Positions 7,731 through 16,539 of a stretch of DNA of 64,000 bases are shown piece after piece. The stretch covers positions 448,501 to 512,500 of the forward strand of contig NZ_CP132312.1 in the NCBI RefSeq assembly GCF_030733845.1, in the 5' to 3' direction. Made by a program: the position numbers and the translations under genes. The first letter of the stretch is position 1, and every line of letters starts with the position of its first letter. Source of the stretch: Shinella zoogloeoides. GTDB lineage: Bacteria; Pseudomonadota; Alphaproteobacteria; Rhizobiales; Rhizobiaceae. The notes beneath the pieces are model-generated. The model made no database searches. It was not told where the DNA came from and was given only the letters and a program-made list of their open reading frames with translations.

Positions 7731-8519
7731 TCACGAATTGTCGGTGTCGCATTTGCGCGCGAGCAGCGCGAAGAGCACGTCGAGCATAACATACATCGGT
7801 GCGCGGCCCGTCGGCACGATGAGGGGATGGCCGGAGGCGCGGTAGGCGTTGAGATTGATGTTCTCGTCGGCGAGCGAAGCGACGACGGAACCGCCGGGCG
7901 CGATGGATAGAATGCGCGCGCCGGCCTTCCGGGCGATCTCCATATTGGCGATCAGGTAGCTGGTGCGGCCGGAGAAGGAGAGCACGAACAGCACGTCCCT
8001 GGCGGTGAGGCGCGGGGCGGAGACCATTTGCAGGGTGGGATCCGCATAGGCGACGCTGGCCATGCCGAGCGAGGCGAGGCGGTGCTGCGCCTCGCTGGCG
8101 AGAAAGCCGGAGCCGCCATAGCCGTAGACGTCGATGCGCCGGGCATCGGCGAGGAGATCGACGGCGCGGCGCAGCGATTCGAGGTCGAGGTCGAGCCGGG
8201 CTTCGCGCAGGGCCTCGGTGGCGCGGTTGAAGATGTCGTCGACGAGGCCGGTGAAGGGGTCGTCTCCGTTTTCCGCCGGGCTCACCGGCGCCTGGCGCAC
8301 GGCCAGTTGCTGGGCGAGCTTGAGGCGGAAATCGGGAAAGCCGTCGCAATCGAGCCGCCGGCAGAACCGGATGACCGACGGCTCGCTGACCTTGGCGATC
8401 CGCGCGGCATCGGTGATCGACCAGGTGATGGCCGTGCTCGGCGTGTCGAGGATCGCTTCGGCGATCCTGCGCTCGGCGGGCGTGAACTGCGACAGGGACT
8501 GCCTGATCAGGTCGAGCAT
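7731..8519 (-). CDS. MurR/RpiR-family transcriptional regulator
   Basis: 262 residues. The N-terminal ~75 residues are the RpiR helix-turn-helix (ERRIAEAIL, SEPSVIRFCRRL). Residues ~115-250 form a SIS (sugar isomerase) domain with a VYGYGGSG loop and a LSFSGRTS loop that in this family bind phosphosugars. It diverges from a second RpiR gene, with ~284 bases between them, and is followed by the phosphatase gene. The likely ligand is a sugar phosphate, and the likely targets are the divergent importer genes. Confidence 0.92.
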   Translation of the reverse strand: MLDLIRQSLSQFTPAERRIAEAILDTPSTAITWSITDAARIAKVSEPSVIRFCRRLDCDGFPDFRLKLAQQLAVRQAPVSPAENGDDPFTGLVDDIFNRATEALREARLDLDLESLRRAVDLLADARRIDVYGYGGSGFLASEAQHRLASLGMASVAYADPTLQMVSAPRLTARDVLFVLSFSGRTSYLIANMEIARKAGARILSIAPGGSVVASLADENINLNAYRASGHPLIVPTGRAPMYVMLDVLFALLARKCDTDNS

Positions 8520-8554
8520 GAAACCCTTCGTTCCGGCATCAAAGGCCTCGGTGG

Positions 8555-8663
8555 CTGAAGATCACAATATATCCCGTCGGCCATCTGCTTCGACGGGCAG
8601 GACGATTGATAGTCAAAACCGGCCTGCGCCACAACGAACCATTTCACCGAACCGGGCGTATCG
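8555..8663 (-). pseudogene. Decayed 3' end of an inositol-monophosphatase-family gene
   Basis: This stretch aligns by eye with the 3' end of the intact gene at 20938-21795 (region 20931-21037), with about 15 differences and one 2-base indel over ~110 bases. On the minus strand it still reads VVAQAGFDYQSSC and MADG, as in the intact protein. The indel moves the original stop out of frame, and nothing upstream completes a gene. It is probably a relic of a duplication or of an earlier arrangement in which a phosphatase gene lay beside this importer. Confidence 0.75.
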
Positions 8664-8704
8664 TCTTGGGCCCGCCGGGGTGTCCTCCTTCACCTGCGAC
8701 GGCA

Positions 8705-8765
8705 TGCAAATCCTTGCAGAAGTTTGCAAGGAATCTTGCGTTCATTGTATTGACTGCAAGGAGGT
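8705..8765. promoter_or_regulatory. Cluster of TGCAAG/CTTGCA half-sites upstream of the RpiR-importer operon
   Basis: CTTGCA (8713-8718) and TGCAAG (8725-8730) form a perfect dyad with a 6-base spacer. A second pair, CTTGCG (8735-8740) and TGCAAG (8755-8760), and flanking TGCAAA and TTTGC sequences follow within 60 bases. All lie 40-100 bases before the second RpiR gene. This looks like a multi-site operator for one of the two RpiR proteins. Confidence 0.55.
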
Positions 8766-8803
8766 TTGCCAGAACAATCCCTGCAAAGAAACGTGTGAGC
8801 GCC

Positions 8804-9640
8804 ATGACCATCCTCGATCGCATCAAGGCCAAGTCCCGGAAGCTGACGGAGGCCGACCAGAAGCTGATTTCGGCCATGCTGGAGAACCGCGCGGAGGCGG
8901 CGTTCCTGTCCGGGCCGCAGCTTTCCCAGCGCGCCAGCGTGCATGAGGCGACGGCGACGCGGCTGGCGCAGAAGCTCGGCTACAAGGGCTTTCCGGACCT
9001 GCGCGCCGAATTGCAGCGCGAGGTGCTGCTGGATCAGGACGCGGCGGGCCGCATGCGCCGCTCCGTCGCCAAAGTGGAGCATGGCGACTACCTGACCGAC
9101 CTCATCGCCGCCGAGATCGCCGCGCTGGAAACGCTCGCTCGCTCGGTGCCGCAGGCCGATATCGACCGCGCCGCCGACATGATCTTCGAGGCCCGCCGCG
9201 TCTTCGTCTTCGGCCAGGGCCATGCCCAGTCCGTCGCCGGTTTCCTGCAACGCCGGCTCGACCGGTTCGGCATGACGACGATCGCGTTGGCGGGCCGCGG
9301 CCGCGACATCGCCGAGCGGCTGGTCGGCATCGACGGCAACGACGTGGTGGTGGCGCTCGCCTTCCGCAAGCAGCCGCAGAGCTACGCGCCGCTGATGCGC
9401 CATGCCGCCGGCGTCGGCGCACGCACCATCCTCGTTTCCGACCTTGCCGGGCCGCTGATGGAGCCGCCGGCGGACCTCATGCTGTCCGCCCCGCGCGGGC
9501 GCTCGGGCAGCGAGTTCCAGACCCCGACCATCCCCTTTGCCATCGTCAACGGCATCGTGCTGACGATCGCGGGGCGGCATGAGCGCGAGGTCATCGGAAG
9601 ACTGGAGAAGCTGTCGGAGCTGTTCAACGACTTCGACTGA
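8804..9640 (+). CDS. MurR/RpiR-family transcriptional regulator heading the importer operon
   Basis: 278 residues from ATG 8804; the open frame extends upstream but through the operator-like repeats, so I reject earlier starts. An N-terminal RpiR helix-turn-helix (~1-75, with SVHEATATRLAQKL as recognition region) precedes a SIS domain (~110-250) containing VFVFGQGHAQS and VVVALAFRKQ. It lacks the usual Ser-rich FSG loop, so ligand recognition may differ from the paralogue at 7731-8519. Its stop is 25 bases before the binding-protein gene, so it is the first gene of a five-gene operon and probably its local regulator. Confidence 0.9.
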   Translation: MTILDRIKAKSRKLTEADQKLISAMLENRAEAAFLSGPQLSQRASVHEATATRLAQKLGYKGFPDLRAELQREVLLDQDAAGRMRRSVAKVEHGDYLTDLIAAEIAALETLARSVPQADIDRAADMIFEARRVFVFGQGHAQSVAGFLQRRLDRFGMTTIALAGRGRDIAERLVGIDGNDVVVALAFRKQPQSYAPLMRHAAGVGARTILVSDLAGPLMEPPADLMLSAPRGRSGSEFQTPTIPFAIVNGIVLTIAGRHEREVIGRLEKLSELFNDFD

Positions 9641-9665
9641 AAAAGGGAAAGTGGAGGAGGAAACC

Positions 9666-10787
9666 ATGCTGAAACATCTGTACGCATCCGCCCTTGCGGC
9701 CTGTCTCGTCCTGCCGGCCGCCGCGCTGGCGGACGATCTTGACAGCCTGACGCCGGAACAATTGCTGCCGATCGCCCAGAAGGAGGGCAGCGTCACGGTC
9801 TTTTCGCTGTCGAGCCGCATCGCCAAGATCGAGAAGGCCTTCGAGGACGCCTATCCGGGCATCGACCTCATCGGCGTCGACATGAGCTCGACCAAGCAGA
9901 TCGCCCGCGTGGAGGCCGAGCAGCAGGCGGGCGTTCACGCCGTCGACGTGCTCTACATCGCCGATACGCCCATCGTCTTCTCCAAGCTGGTGGAGGAAAA
10001 GCGCGTCGTGAACTATGTGCCGCCGCGCATCGCCGGCGAGCTGGAGGACCGCTTCAAGACGCCGCTCCTGACGCAGCGTCTTTCCACCAAAGTCCTGATG
10101 TACAATGAGAAGGCCTTCCCCGACGGCTCGCCCGTCACCAATCTCTGGCAGCTCACCGAGCCGGAATGGCAGGGCCGCGTGCTGATGGTCGATCCGAGCC
10201 AGCGCGGCGAACTGCTCGATCTCCTCACCGAGATTTCGCTGCACCCGGACGAGATGGCCGCGGCCTACAAGGCCAAGTACGGCAAGGATATCGAAGTCGA
10301 GGAAGGCCTCGAGGGCGCCGGGGAACAGTTCATCAAGGCGCTCTTCGAGAACGACCTGATCCTGCTGCCCAACAGCGACGTGCTCAACAAGTCGATCGGC
10401 GACGTCGACGCCAAGAACCCGCCCGTCGGTTTCGGCACCTATTCGGACCGTCGCGACAACGAGGAGGAAGGCTGGGCGCTGCAGGTCGCCAACAATGTCG
10501 AGCCGGCCAACGGCATCCTCTTCCCGGCTGTGCTGACCATTGCCGACAAGGCGCCGCATCCGGCCGCAGCGCGCCTGCTCATCGACTTCATGTTCGGCGA
10601 CAATTCCCCGACCGGCGGGCCGGGCTTCGCGCCCTTCAACGTGCCCGGCGACTATGCGGTGCGCAAGTCCATCGCCGACCATCCCGACTCCGTCAAGCTC
10701 GGCGACCTGAAGGCCTGGACCATCGATCCGGCGAAAACCGCCGCCGCCCGCGGCCGTATCGCCGATCTCATCATCACGCTCCAGTAA
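9666..10787 (+). CDS. ABC transporter periplasmic binding protein, 'Fe3+-type' fold
   Basis: 373 residues from ATG 9666 with a strong GGAGGAGG site. The signal peptide (LVLPAAALA) is cleaved near residue 22. The mature protein is an extracellular solute-binding protein of the ferric/thiamine/phosphonate superfamily, with motifs such as LMYNEKAF and NVPGDYAV. I see no adjacent Tyr-Tyr pair, so ferric binding is doubtful. It lacks the C-x6-C pair of the other three such proteins in this window and is more distant from them. Its neighbours are RpiR upstream and a permease, ATPase and histidine phosphatase downstream, which suggests an organic, perhaps phosphorylated, ligand. Confidence 0.88.
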   Translation: MLKHLYASALAACLVLPAAALADDLDSLTPEQLLPIAQKEGSVTVFSLSSRIAKIEKAFEDAYPGIDLIGVDMSSTKQIARVEAEQQAGVHAVDVLYIADTPIVFSKLVEEKRVVNYVPPRIAGELEDRFKTPLLTQRLSTKVLMYNEKAFPDGSPVTNLWQLTEPEWQGRVLMVDPSQRGELLDLLTEISLHPDEMAAAYKAKYGKDIEVEEGLEGAGEQFIKALFENDLILLPNSDVLNKSIGDVDAKNPPVGFGTYSDRRDNEEEGWALQVANNVEPANGILFPAVLTIADKAPHPAAARLLIDFMFGDNSPTGGPGFAPFNVPGDYAVRKSIADHPDSVKLGDLKAWTIDPAKTAAARGRIADLIITLQ

Positions 10788-10794
10788 TGGGGCG

Positions 10795-10825
10795 GCCTGC
10801 CGGCATGGAGAACGTGCCGGCAGGC
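10795..10825 (+). terminator. Intercistronic hairpin between binding protein and permease
   Basis: A perfect 11-bp inverted repeat GCCTGCCGGCA / TGCCGGCAGGC with a 9-base loop, starting 8 bases after the binding-protein stop. There is no T-run, so it is more likely an mRNA 3'-end stabiliser or partial terminator that raises binding-protein levels over permease. Confidence 0.6.
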
Positions 10826-10839
10826 TTGGAGGAGTTTTC

Positions 10840-12585
10840 ATGACATCGTCTTCGCTTTCCGTGCCATCGGGCAGCCGGCTGCTCCGATCGGGCTTTCTAT
10901 TGCCGGCCGTGCTCGTCGTCATCGTCGCCATCCTGGTGGTCGCGCCGCTCGCCCGCATCCTGCTCTCCACGCTGACGCCCGAGGGCATCGAGGCGTGGAA
11001 GGCGGTGCTCGCCAGCCGTCTCTCTGCCAATCTGTGGTGGTGGCCGCTGTTCAACACCATGGTCCTCGGCTTCTCGGTGGCCAGCGGCTGCCTGCTGATC
11101 GGCGGCTTCCTCGCCTGGCTCGTCGTTTTGACGGACGTGCCCGGCCGCCGCTTCCTCGGCCTCATGGCGACGCTGCCCTACATGATCCCGAGCTTTGCCG
11201 CCGCGCTCGCCTGGGGCACGCTGTTCCGCAATTCCCGCCTCGGCGGCTCTGCGGGCTTCTTCGAGACCAACGGCCTTGTCATTCCAGACTGGCTCGCCTG
11301 GGGCCTGATCCCGACCGCCGTCGTGCTCATCGCGCACTACTATTCGCTCGCCTATACGATCATCGCCGCCGCGCTCGGCTCGGTCGGGGCCGATCTGGTC
11401 GAGGCCGGGCAGATGGCCGGCGCCAAGCGCCCCCGCATCTTCTTCGGCATCATCCTGCCGGTCGTTACCCCTGCGCTGGTCGCTGCCGCCTCGCTCACCT
11501 TTGCCGGTGCCGTCGCCAATTTCGCAGCGCCCGCCTTGCTCGGCCTGCCGGTGCGCATGCAGACGCTCTCCACCCGCCTCTTCGGCATGATCGAGACCGG
11601 CCAGAACGAGCGCGGCTTCGTGCTGGCCCTGCTGCTGATCGCCGTATCAGCCCTGTTCCTCTTCTTTTCCGACCGGCTTGTTTCCGGGCGCAAGGCCTTC
11701 ATCACCGTCACCGGCAAGGGCGGGCGCACCAAGCGCTTTCCGCTCGGCGCCTGGCGCTGGCCGCTCTTTGCGCTCGCCGTCCTCATCGGACTGCTGACAA
11801 CGGTCGTGCCGGTGCTGGTGCTGGCGGCATCGAGCCTTGCACCGCAGAGCGGGGCGCTGTTCTCCAACTGGACGCTGCATTTCTGGATCGGCGAGGGCGG
11901 CGGCCAGATGGCCCAAGGCCAGGCCGGCATCTTCCGCAATCCCGTGCTGATCGATGCGCTGTGGAACACCATCCGCCTCGGCCTCGTCGTCGCCTTCACG
12001 ACGATGCTGCTCGGCCTCGCGCTCGCCTATACCATCGTGCAGCGCAAGGGCAGCCTGCTTGCCACGCTGCTCAGCCAGCTCGCCTTCCTGCCGCTGCTTG
12101 TGCCGAGCATCGCGTTTGCCGCCGCCTATATCGCGCTGTTTGGCGCGCCCATCGGCCCGCTGCCCTCGCTCTACGGCACGTTCGCGCTGCTGGTTATCGC
12201 GGCTTCCGCGCACAACCTTCCCTTTGCCGTGCAGTCCGGCCGCTCCGTGCTCGGCCAGATCTCGGCCGATATCGAAGAGAGCGCGCGGCTGACCGGGGCG
12301 AGCCTCGTGCGACGCCTCTTCGCGATCGTCTTCCCGCTGGCGATCCGCGGCCTCTTTGCCGGCGCCATCCTCGTCTTCGTCAAGATGGTGCGCGACCTCT
12401 CGCTGGTCGTGCTCCTCTTCACGGCCACCTCGCCGGTGCTCTCCATGGTCGCCTATCGCTATGCGTCGGAAGGCTTCATGCAGTTCGCCAACGCCATCAC
12501 CCTCGTCATCCTCGTGGTCTGCCTTGCGGCGTCGTTCCTCGCCCATAGCCTGCAGAACCGCGTCCAGAAATGGAAAGAGTCATGA
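10840..12585 (+). CDS. ABC transporter permease, fused two-domain (Fe3+-type)
   Basis: 581 residues from ATG 10840 with a GGAGGAG site. About twelve hydrophobic helices are arranged as two tandem binding-protein-dependent permease domains. Each carries an EAA-type cytoplasmic loop that contacts the ATPase (VEAGQMAGAKRP in the first half, IEESARLTGASL in the second). The fused layout is that of the AfuB/FbpB family. Its stop overlaps the ATPase start as ATGA. It is the inner-membrane channel of the importer encoded with the genes on either side. Confidence 0.92.
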   Translation: MTSSSLSVPSGSRLLRSGFLLPAVLVVIVAILVVAPLARILLSTLTPEGIEAWKAVLASRLSANLWWWPLFNTMVLGFSVASGCLLIGGFLAWLVVLTDVPGRRFLGLMATLPYMIPSFAAALAWGTLFRNSRLGGSAGFFETNGLVIPDWLAWGLIPTAVVLIAHYYSLAYTIIAAALGSVGADLVEAGQMAGAKRPRIFFGIILPVVTPALVAAASLTFAGAVANFAAPALLGLPVRMQTLSTRLFGMIETGQNERGFVLALLLIAVSALFLFFSDRLVSGRKAFITVTGKGGRTKRFPLGAWRWPLFALAVLIGLLTTVVPVLVLAASSLAPQSGALFSNWTLHFWIGEGGGQMAQGQAGIFRNPVLIDALWNTIRLGLVVAFTTMLLGLALAYTIVQRKGSLLATLLSQLAFLPLLVPSIAFAAAYIALFGAPIGPLPSLYGTFALLVIAASAHNLPFAVQSGRSVLGQISADIEESARLTGASLVRRLFAIVFPLAIRGLFAGAILVFVKMVRDLSLVVLLFTATSPVLSMVAYRYASEGFMQFANAITLVILVVCLAASFLAHSLQNRVQKWKES

Positions 12586-13682
12586 ACGCGCTAGCCTCCG
12601 GGGCAGCGGATGCCATCAAGATCCGCAATCTCGTCAAACGTTTCGGCGCCTTCACCGCGGTGAAGGACATCGACCTCTCCGTTCCCGCCGGGGCGTTCCT
12701 CGTGCTCGTCGGTCCGTCCGGCTGCGGCAAGTCGACCCTGCTGCGCATGCTGGCCGGCCTCGAAAGCCCGAGCGAGGGGGAAATCGCCTTTGTCGGGCAA
12801 ACCGTGTCCAGCGGGGCGGGCGGCGTCATCGCCGATGCCGGCCGCAGGAATGCCGGCCTCGTCTTCCAGAGCTATGCGCTCTGGCCGCACATGACAGTCG
12901 CCGGCAACATCGCCTGGCCGCTGAAAGTGGCGAAGTGGCCGCGGGAAAAACGCGAGAAGCGGGTGAAGGAAGTGCTGGCCTTTCTCAGCATCGACGCCCT
13001 TGCCGAGCGCTATCCGGCGGAAATCTCCGGCGGCCAGCAGCAGCGCGTGGCGATCGCCCGCACCATCGCGCCCGAGCCGAGCATCCTGCTCTTCGACGAG
13101 CCGCTATCCAACCTCGATGCGAAACTGCGCATCGAGATGCGCAGCGAGCTGATGCGCATCCACCGGGCGACCGGGGCGACTTCGGTCTATGTCACGCACG
13201 ATCAGGTCGAGGCGATGACCATGGCGACCCATGTCGCCGTGCTCAACAACGGCCGCGTCGAGCAGTTCGGCAAGCCCATCGATCTGCTGCGCAATCCCGA
13301 GACGACCTTCGTCGCCACCTTCCTCGGCACGCCGCCGGCGAACCTCCTGCCGGCCCGCCGGTCGGGCGAAAACCTCGTCTTCGGCGAGACGGCGCTTGCG
13401 CCGGCGGCCATGGCCGCGAACCGCGACGAGGTTCAGCTCCTCTACCGTGCCGAGGACGTGCGCGTCGGTGCGGTCGCGGGTGCCCCGTCGCTGACCGCGC
13501 GGTTCGCCGAGGCGGCGCCGATCGCCGGGCGCACCATGGTGACCGCCATGATCGGGGACCTGCGCGTCACCGGCATGGCCGGCGGCTATTTCACGGCGAC
13601 GCCCGGCGAGCCGATAAGCCTCTCGTTCATTCGCACACCCGATGCGGTCTTCGCGACCACCGGAGAAAGGATACATCAATGA
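12582..13682 (+). CDS. ABC transporter ATP-binding protein
   Basis: 366 residues from ATG 12582, which overlaps the permease stop (ATGA); an ATG four codons earlier is possible. Walker A GPSGCGKST, ABC signature SGGQQQRVA and Walker B ILLFDEPLSNLD are all intact. The C-terminal ~120 residues are the regulatory TOBE-like region. The Q-loop reads VFQSYALWPH. Its stop overlaps the following histidine phosphatase start (ATGA), which ties the phosphatase to the transporter. Confidence 0.93.
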   Translation: MNALASGAADAIKIRNLVKRFGAFTAVKDIDLSVPAGAFLVLVGPSGCGKSTLLRMLAGLESPSEGEIAFVGQTVSSGAGGVIADAGRRNAGLVFQSYALWPHMTVAGNIAWPLKVAKWPREKREKRVKEVLAFLSIDALAERYPAEISGGQQQRVAIARTIAPEPSILLFDEPLSNLDAKLRIEMRSELMRIHRATGATSVYVTHDQVEAMTMATHVAVLNNGRVEQFGKPIDLLRNPETTFVATFLGTPPANLLPARRSGENLVFGETALAPAAMAANRDEVQLLYRAEDVRVGAVAGAPSLTARFAEAAPIAGRTMVTAMIGDLRVTGMAGGYFTATPGEPISLSFIRTPDAVFATTGERIHQ

Positions 13683-14284
13683 GGCTGATCCTCATGCGTC
13701 ACGGCGAAACGGAATGGAACGCCGAACAGCGGTTGCAGGGCCAGGACAACTCGCTGCTCTCCGAGCGCGGCGTCGCCCAGGTCAAGCGCTTCCGTCCCTA
13801 TGCCAAGGCGTTGCAGCCAGCCCGCATCATCGCATCGGATCTTGGCCGCACCCGGCAGACGGTCGCGCTGATCGGCCACCCGGATGCGCCCTCCGACGAG
13901 CGGTTCCGCGAGCTGGACATGGGTGAATGGACCGGCCGGCGCAAGCCGGACCTCATTGCGGAGCAACCGGAGGAATATACCGCCTGGCGGGCGGGAACGT
14001 TCACCCCGGACCGCGGCGAGACCTGGGGCGCCTTCCGCACCCGCGTCGCCGAAGGCGTGCGTGACTGGATGGCCTGCACGGAAGGGGACCTGCTCGTCGT
14101 TGCCCACGGCGGCGTCATCCGTGCCGCATGCCACGAATTCCTCGACCTGCCGCCCTCACGCGTCGTCCCGGTCACGCCGGGAACCGCGACCATCCTGCAT
14201 TTTCCGAAACGGGACGGACGCATCGCGCAACTGGAAGGCTACAACATCGGCGCCGTCGCGCCCGATGTGTCGGTCGCCGACTGA
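13679..14284 (+). CDS. Histidine phosphatase superfamily protein (phosphoglycerate-mutase-like)
   Basis: 201 residues from ATG 13679. RHG at 7-9 supplies the phosphorylated His8. Arg58, Glu78 (RELDMGEW) and His143 (VAHGG) complete the usual catalytic set, so it should be an active phosphomonoesterase. It is cytoplasmic, with no signal peptide. The 4-base overlap with the ATPase gene implies co-translation. Its place in an RpiR-ABC operon suggests it removes phosphate from an imported compound or its product. A mutase or protein-phosphatase role cannot be excluded. Confidence 0.9.
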   Translation: MRLILMRHGETEWNAEQRLQGQDNSLLSERGVAQVKRFRPYAKALQPARIIASDLGRTRQTVALIGHPDAPSDERFRELDMGEWTGRRKPDLIAEQPEEYTAWRAGTFTPDRGETWGAFRTRVAEGVRDWMACTEGDLLVVAHGGVIRAACHEFLDLPPSRVVPVTPGTATILHFPKRDGRIAQLEGYNIGAVAPDVSVAD

Positions 14285-14310
14285 CGCCGTTCGAAAGGTA
14301 GCCGCACGAT

Positions 14311-16539
14311 CTATAAGGCTTGTTCCGGCTCGACAGGTCGGCGGTCCGAGCGCACCAGACGGGCGTGATCCGCGATGAAGGCCGCGATGCGTGCCGCTCC
14401 GTTCTGCCAGGGGATCGAGCGGCACCGCGCACGCACGCGGGAGCGTTCCCAGGGATCGAGCAGGCGGGCGACGATGTCCCGGCAGGCCGGCAGATCCGTG
14501 TCGCGCCGCATCATCCAGCCGTAGCCGTTGAGCTGCGCCCAGAGTGCGCGGTTGGCTTGAAGATCCATCTCCGGCGCTTCGTTGGGCACGAACAGCGTCG
14601 GCAGGGCGCCGAGCAGGTTTTCGTGGAAGCTGTTGTAGCCGACGGCCGAGACCGCCGCGTCGAAGGCCTGACTGTAGCGGAAGGCCGGGAAGGCCTTCCG
14701 GACGAAATGGCGCTCGTTGCCGGAAGCGGCATTCGTTCCGCCGTTGCTGATGGGAGACTTGAGCTCGACGAGAAAAGTGTCCCTGTGGGCGAGGACGGCC
14801 TGGATGACGGCCGCGCGGGCCTCGCTCATGTCGAAATTGCTGCCCGAGCCGAGCTGGAGAAGCACCGCCGTTCCGTCCGCCGGCAGGTCGAGCAGCCGTC
14901 GAGCCGTTGCCGCATCCTCCCGGCTGGCCGGATCCACATGCAGCACCGGCGGCACGACGAGGCTGCGCGCCTGAAATTCCTTGGTCGGGCCAAGATCGAA
15001 CGCATCGGCCAGTTCGCCGCGCTCTATCACGGCGTCGAATATGTCATGGTAATCGAGGAACTTGCGATGCACCTCCCGCCACATCGGCCTGCGCACCCAG
15101 ATGGAATAGATGTCCGGGAAGAGGGCCAGCACTTCGGCGACGGCCGGATAGACCGGTGTCGCGTCATAGGCGATGACCGCCGGCCTGACATGGCGCACGA
15201 GTTCGAAAAGCTCCTCGGCAAAGACGGTGTTCCAATCGTCGGGCTCCGCATCCATCGCCCGGTGATGCGGCAGGAAATGCACCTGATAGCCGGCGTCCAC
15301 CGCGACCTTCAGCGCATAGGACATGGTCGCGAAGACGTGCGTCAGATCGGGCGGCAGGCGCTCGGCTATCGCCATCTGCTGGGTGAGGTGGCCCATGCCG
15401 ATGCCGTTGGAGGAGATGAAAAGTACGGTTCGTGAAGGCAGTGGCGGCATCAGCGGCGGCGCGGAAAGCGTCTCCGTCTTCGCCTGTGGAAGCAGGGCGG
15501 CAATTCGATCCGCGAAGCGGTCGAGGCGATGTCTCGTTTCGGCGAACCGGCGCGCCCGGTCGCTCTGGCTGGCATAGAGGTCGGCATCGGCGGCATAGCG
15601 CTCTATGATGGACACGACATCCTGCGGCGTGCCGTAGAGCGCGGCGTCGCCGAAAACCGGCTCGAAGCTCGCGGGCAGAATGGTGACCAGCCCGACCGAC
15701 AGCGCCTCGAGAATGCACCGGCCGAACGCTTCCGACCAGGCATCGCTGTGATAGTAGACGTAGAAATCCAGCTTGCGCAGGAAACCGGCGACGTCCTCCT
15801 GCCGGAATGGCAGCAGGGTCCAGCTTGCAGGCAGTTCGCCATAGTGTTCGCGCAGGAAATCGCCGCCGCCCAGCATCCAGGTTTCGTAGCGCCTGCCGTC
15901 GGTCGGATAGGCCGCCTGCGCATCTTCGAGCCGGTCGGGCCACTTCTGGATATGCGGCCGGGAATGCCGCCCGATCCGGATCGGCAGGCCGACGGGTCGC
16001 GCCTGCCGCGGCGGCCAGCAGTCGAGGTCGATGAGATTGTCCCAGTTTTCCTCCGTCAGGCGGCAATTGCCGGGAAGCCGCCGCGGCAGGCTTTCGCGCA
16101 CGCTGGCGCTGACGGGCGCCAGCGACACCGGCCGGCCGAACGCGGCGACCGCGTTGCGGACCACGCTGGGGATATCGTACTGGACCGTACCTGCATGATC
16201 CACGGCCGGATGATGCAGCACGACGACGACCTGCTCCGCTTCAATGAGCGGTCGCGGTTGCAGCGGGTTCATCAGGATGCCCGGATGATGCAGCAGGAGG
16301 AGGCGCGTTTCGACCTTCTGCAGCGGATCGAGCCGCGTCGTGGTCCCGGTGTCGAGATGCCTGCGGATTGCCGCGTGAACCGGCAGGGGCAGGCCGATGA
16401 TCGGGCCTTTTACCATGAGCAGGCCGCTGTCGTAGCCGGCCCGGGCAGCAGCCGCCATCTCGGCCGCGAGCGCGGTCGAAGAACCGCCCTCGAAGCGCGC
16501 GTCCGCGACAAAGACGATGTCGAGGCGGCTTATCGCCAT
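14311..16539 (-). CDS. Two-domain glycosyltransferase
   Basis: 742 residues from ATG 16539, overlapping the upstream gene by 10 bases. Residues ~1-355 look like a GT-B fold transferase of the GT4 type (WSEAFGRCILEALSVG resembles the donor-binding E-x7-E region). A Pro-rich hinge leads to a second GT-B domain at ~370-735 with a SSNGIGMGHLTQ loop, as in MurG/UDP-glycosyltransferases, and a GYNSFHE donor-site stretch. The protein would therefore catalyse two glycosyl transfers, or use one domain structurally. No membrane helix is seen. Together with the next two genes upstream it forms a surface-polysaccharide-like set; the product is unknown. Confidence 0.85.
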   Translation of the reverse strand: MAISRLDIVFVADARFEGGSSTALAAEMAAAARAGYDSGLLMVKGPIIGLPLPVHAAIRRHLDTGTTTRLDPLQKVETRLLLLHHPGILMNPLQPRPLIEAEQVVVVLHHPAVDHAGTVQYDIPSVVRNAVAAFGRPVSLAPVSASVRESLPRRLPGNCRLTEENWDNLIDLDCWPPRQARPVGLPIRIGRHSRPHIQKWPDRLEDAQAAYPTDGRRYETWMLGGGDFLREHYGELPASWTLLPFRQEDVAGFLRKLDFYVYYHSDAWSEAFGRCILEALSVGLVTILPASFEPVFGDAALYGTPQDVVSIIERYAADADLYASQSDRARRFAETRHRLDRFADRIAALLPQAKTETLSAPPLMPPLPSRTVLFISSNGIGMGHLTQQMAIAERLPPDLTHVFATMSYALKVAVDAGYQVHFLPHHRAMDAEPDDWNTVFAEELFELVRHVRPAVIAYDATPVYPAVAEVLALFPDIYSIWVRRPMWREVHRKFLDYHDIFDAVIERGELADAFDLGPTKEFQARSLVVPPVLHVDPASREDAATARRLLDLPADGTAVLLQLGSGSNFDMSEARAAVIQAVLAHRDTFLVELKSPISNGGTNAASGNERHFVRKAFPAFRYSQAFDAAVSAVGYNSFHENLLGALPTLFVPNEAPEMDLQANRALWAQLNGYGWMMRRDTDLPACRDIVARLLDPWERSRVRARCRSIPWQNGAARIAAFIADHARLVRSDRRPVEPEQAL

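Noticed and set aside
12356..13678. Extended plus-strand frame running through the ATPase gene into the histidine phosphatase
   Set aside because: Only the part from ATG 13679 has a family match; the upstream part is an Arg-rich shadow of the ATPase gene.
9666..13682. Straight annotation as a ferric-iron importer
   Set aside because: The fold fits, but the Tyr-Tyr ligand pair is missing and the RpiR and phosphatase partners point to an organic phosphate ligand.
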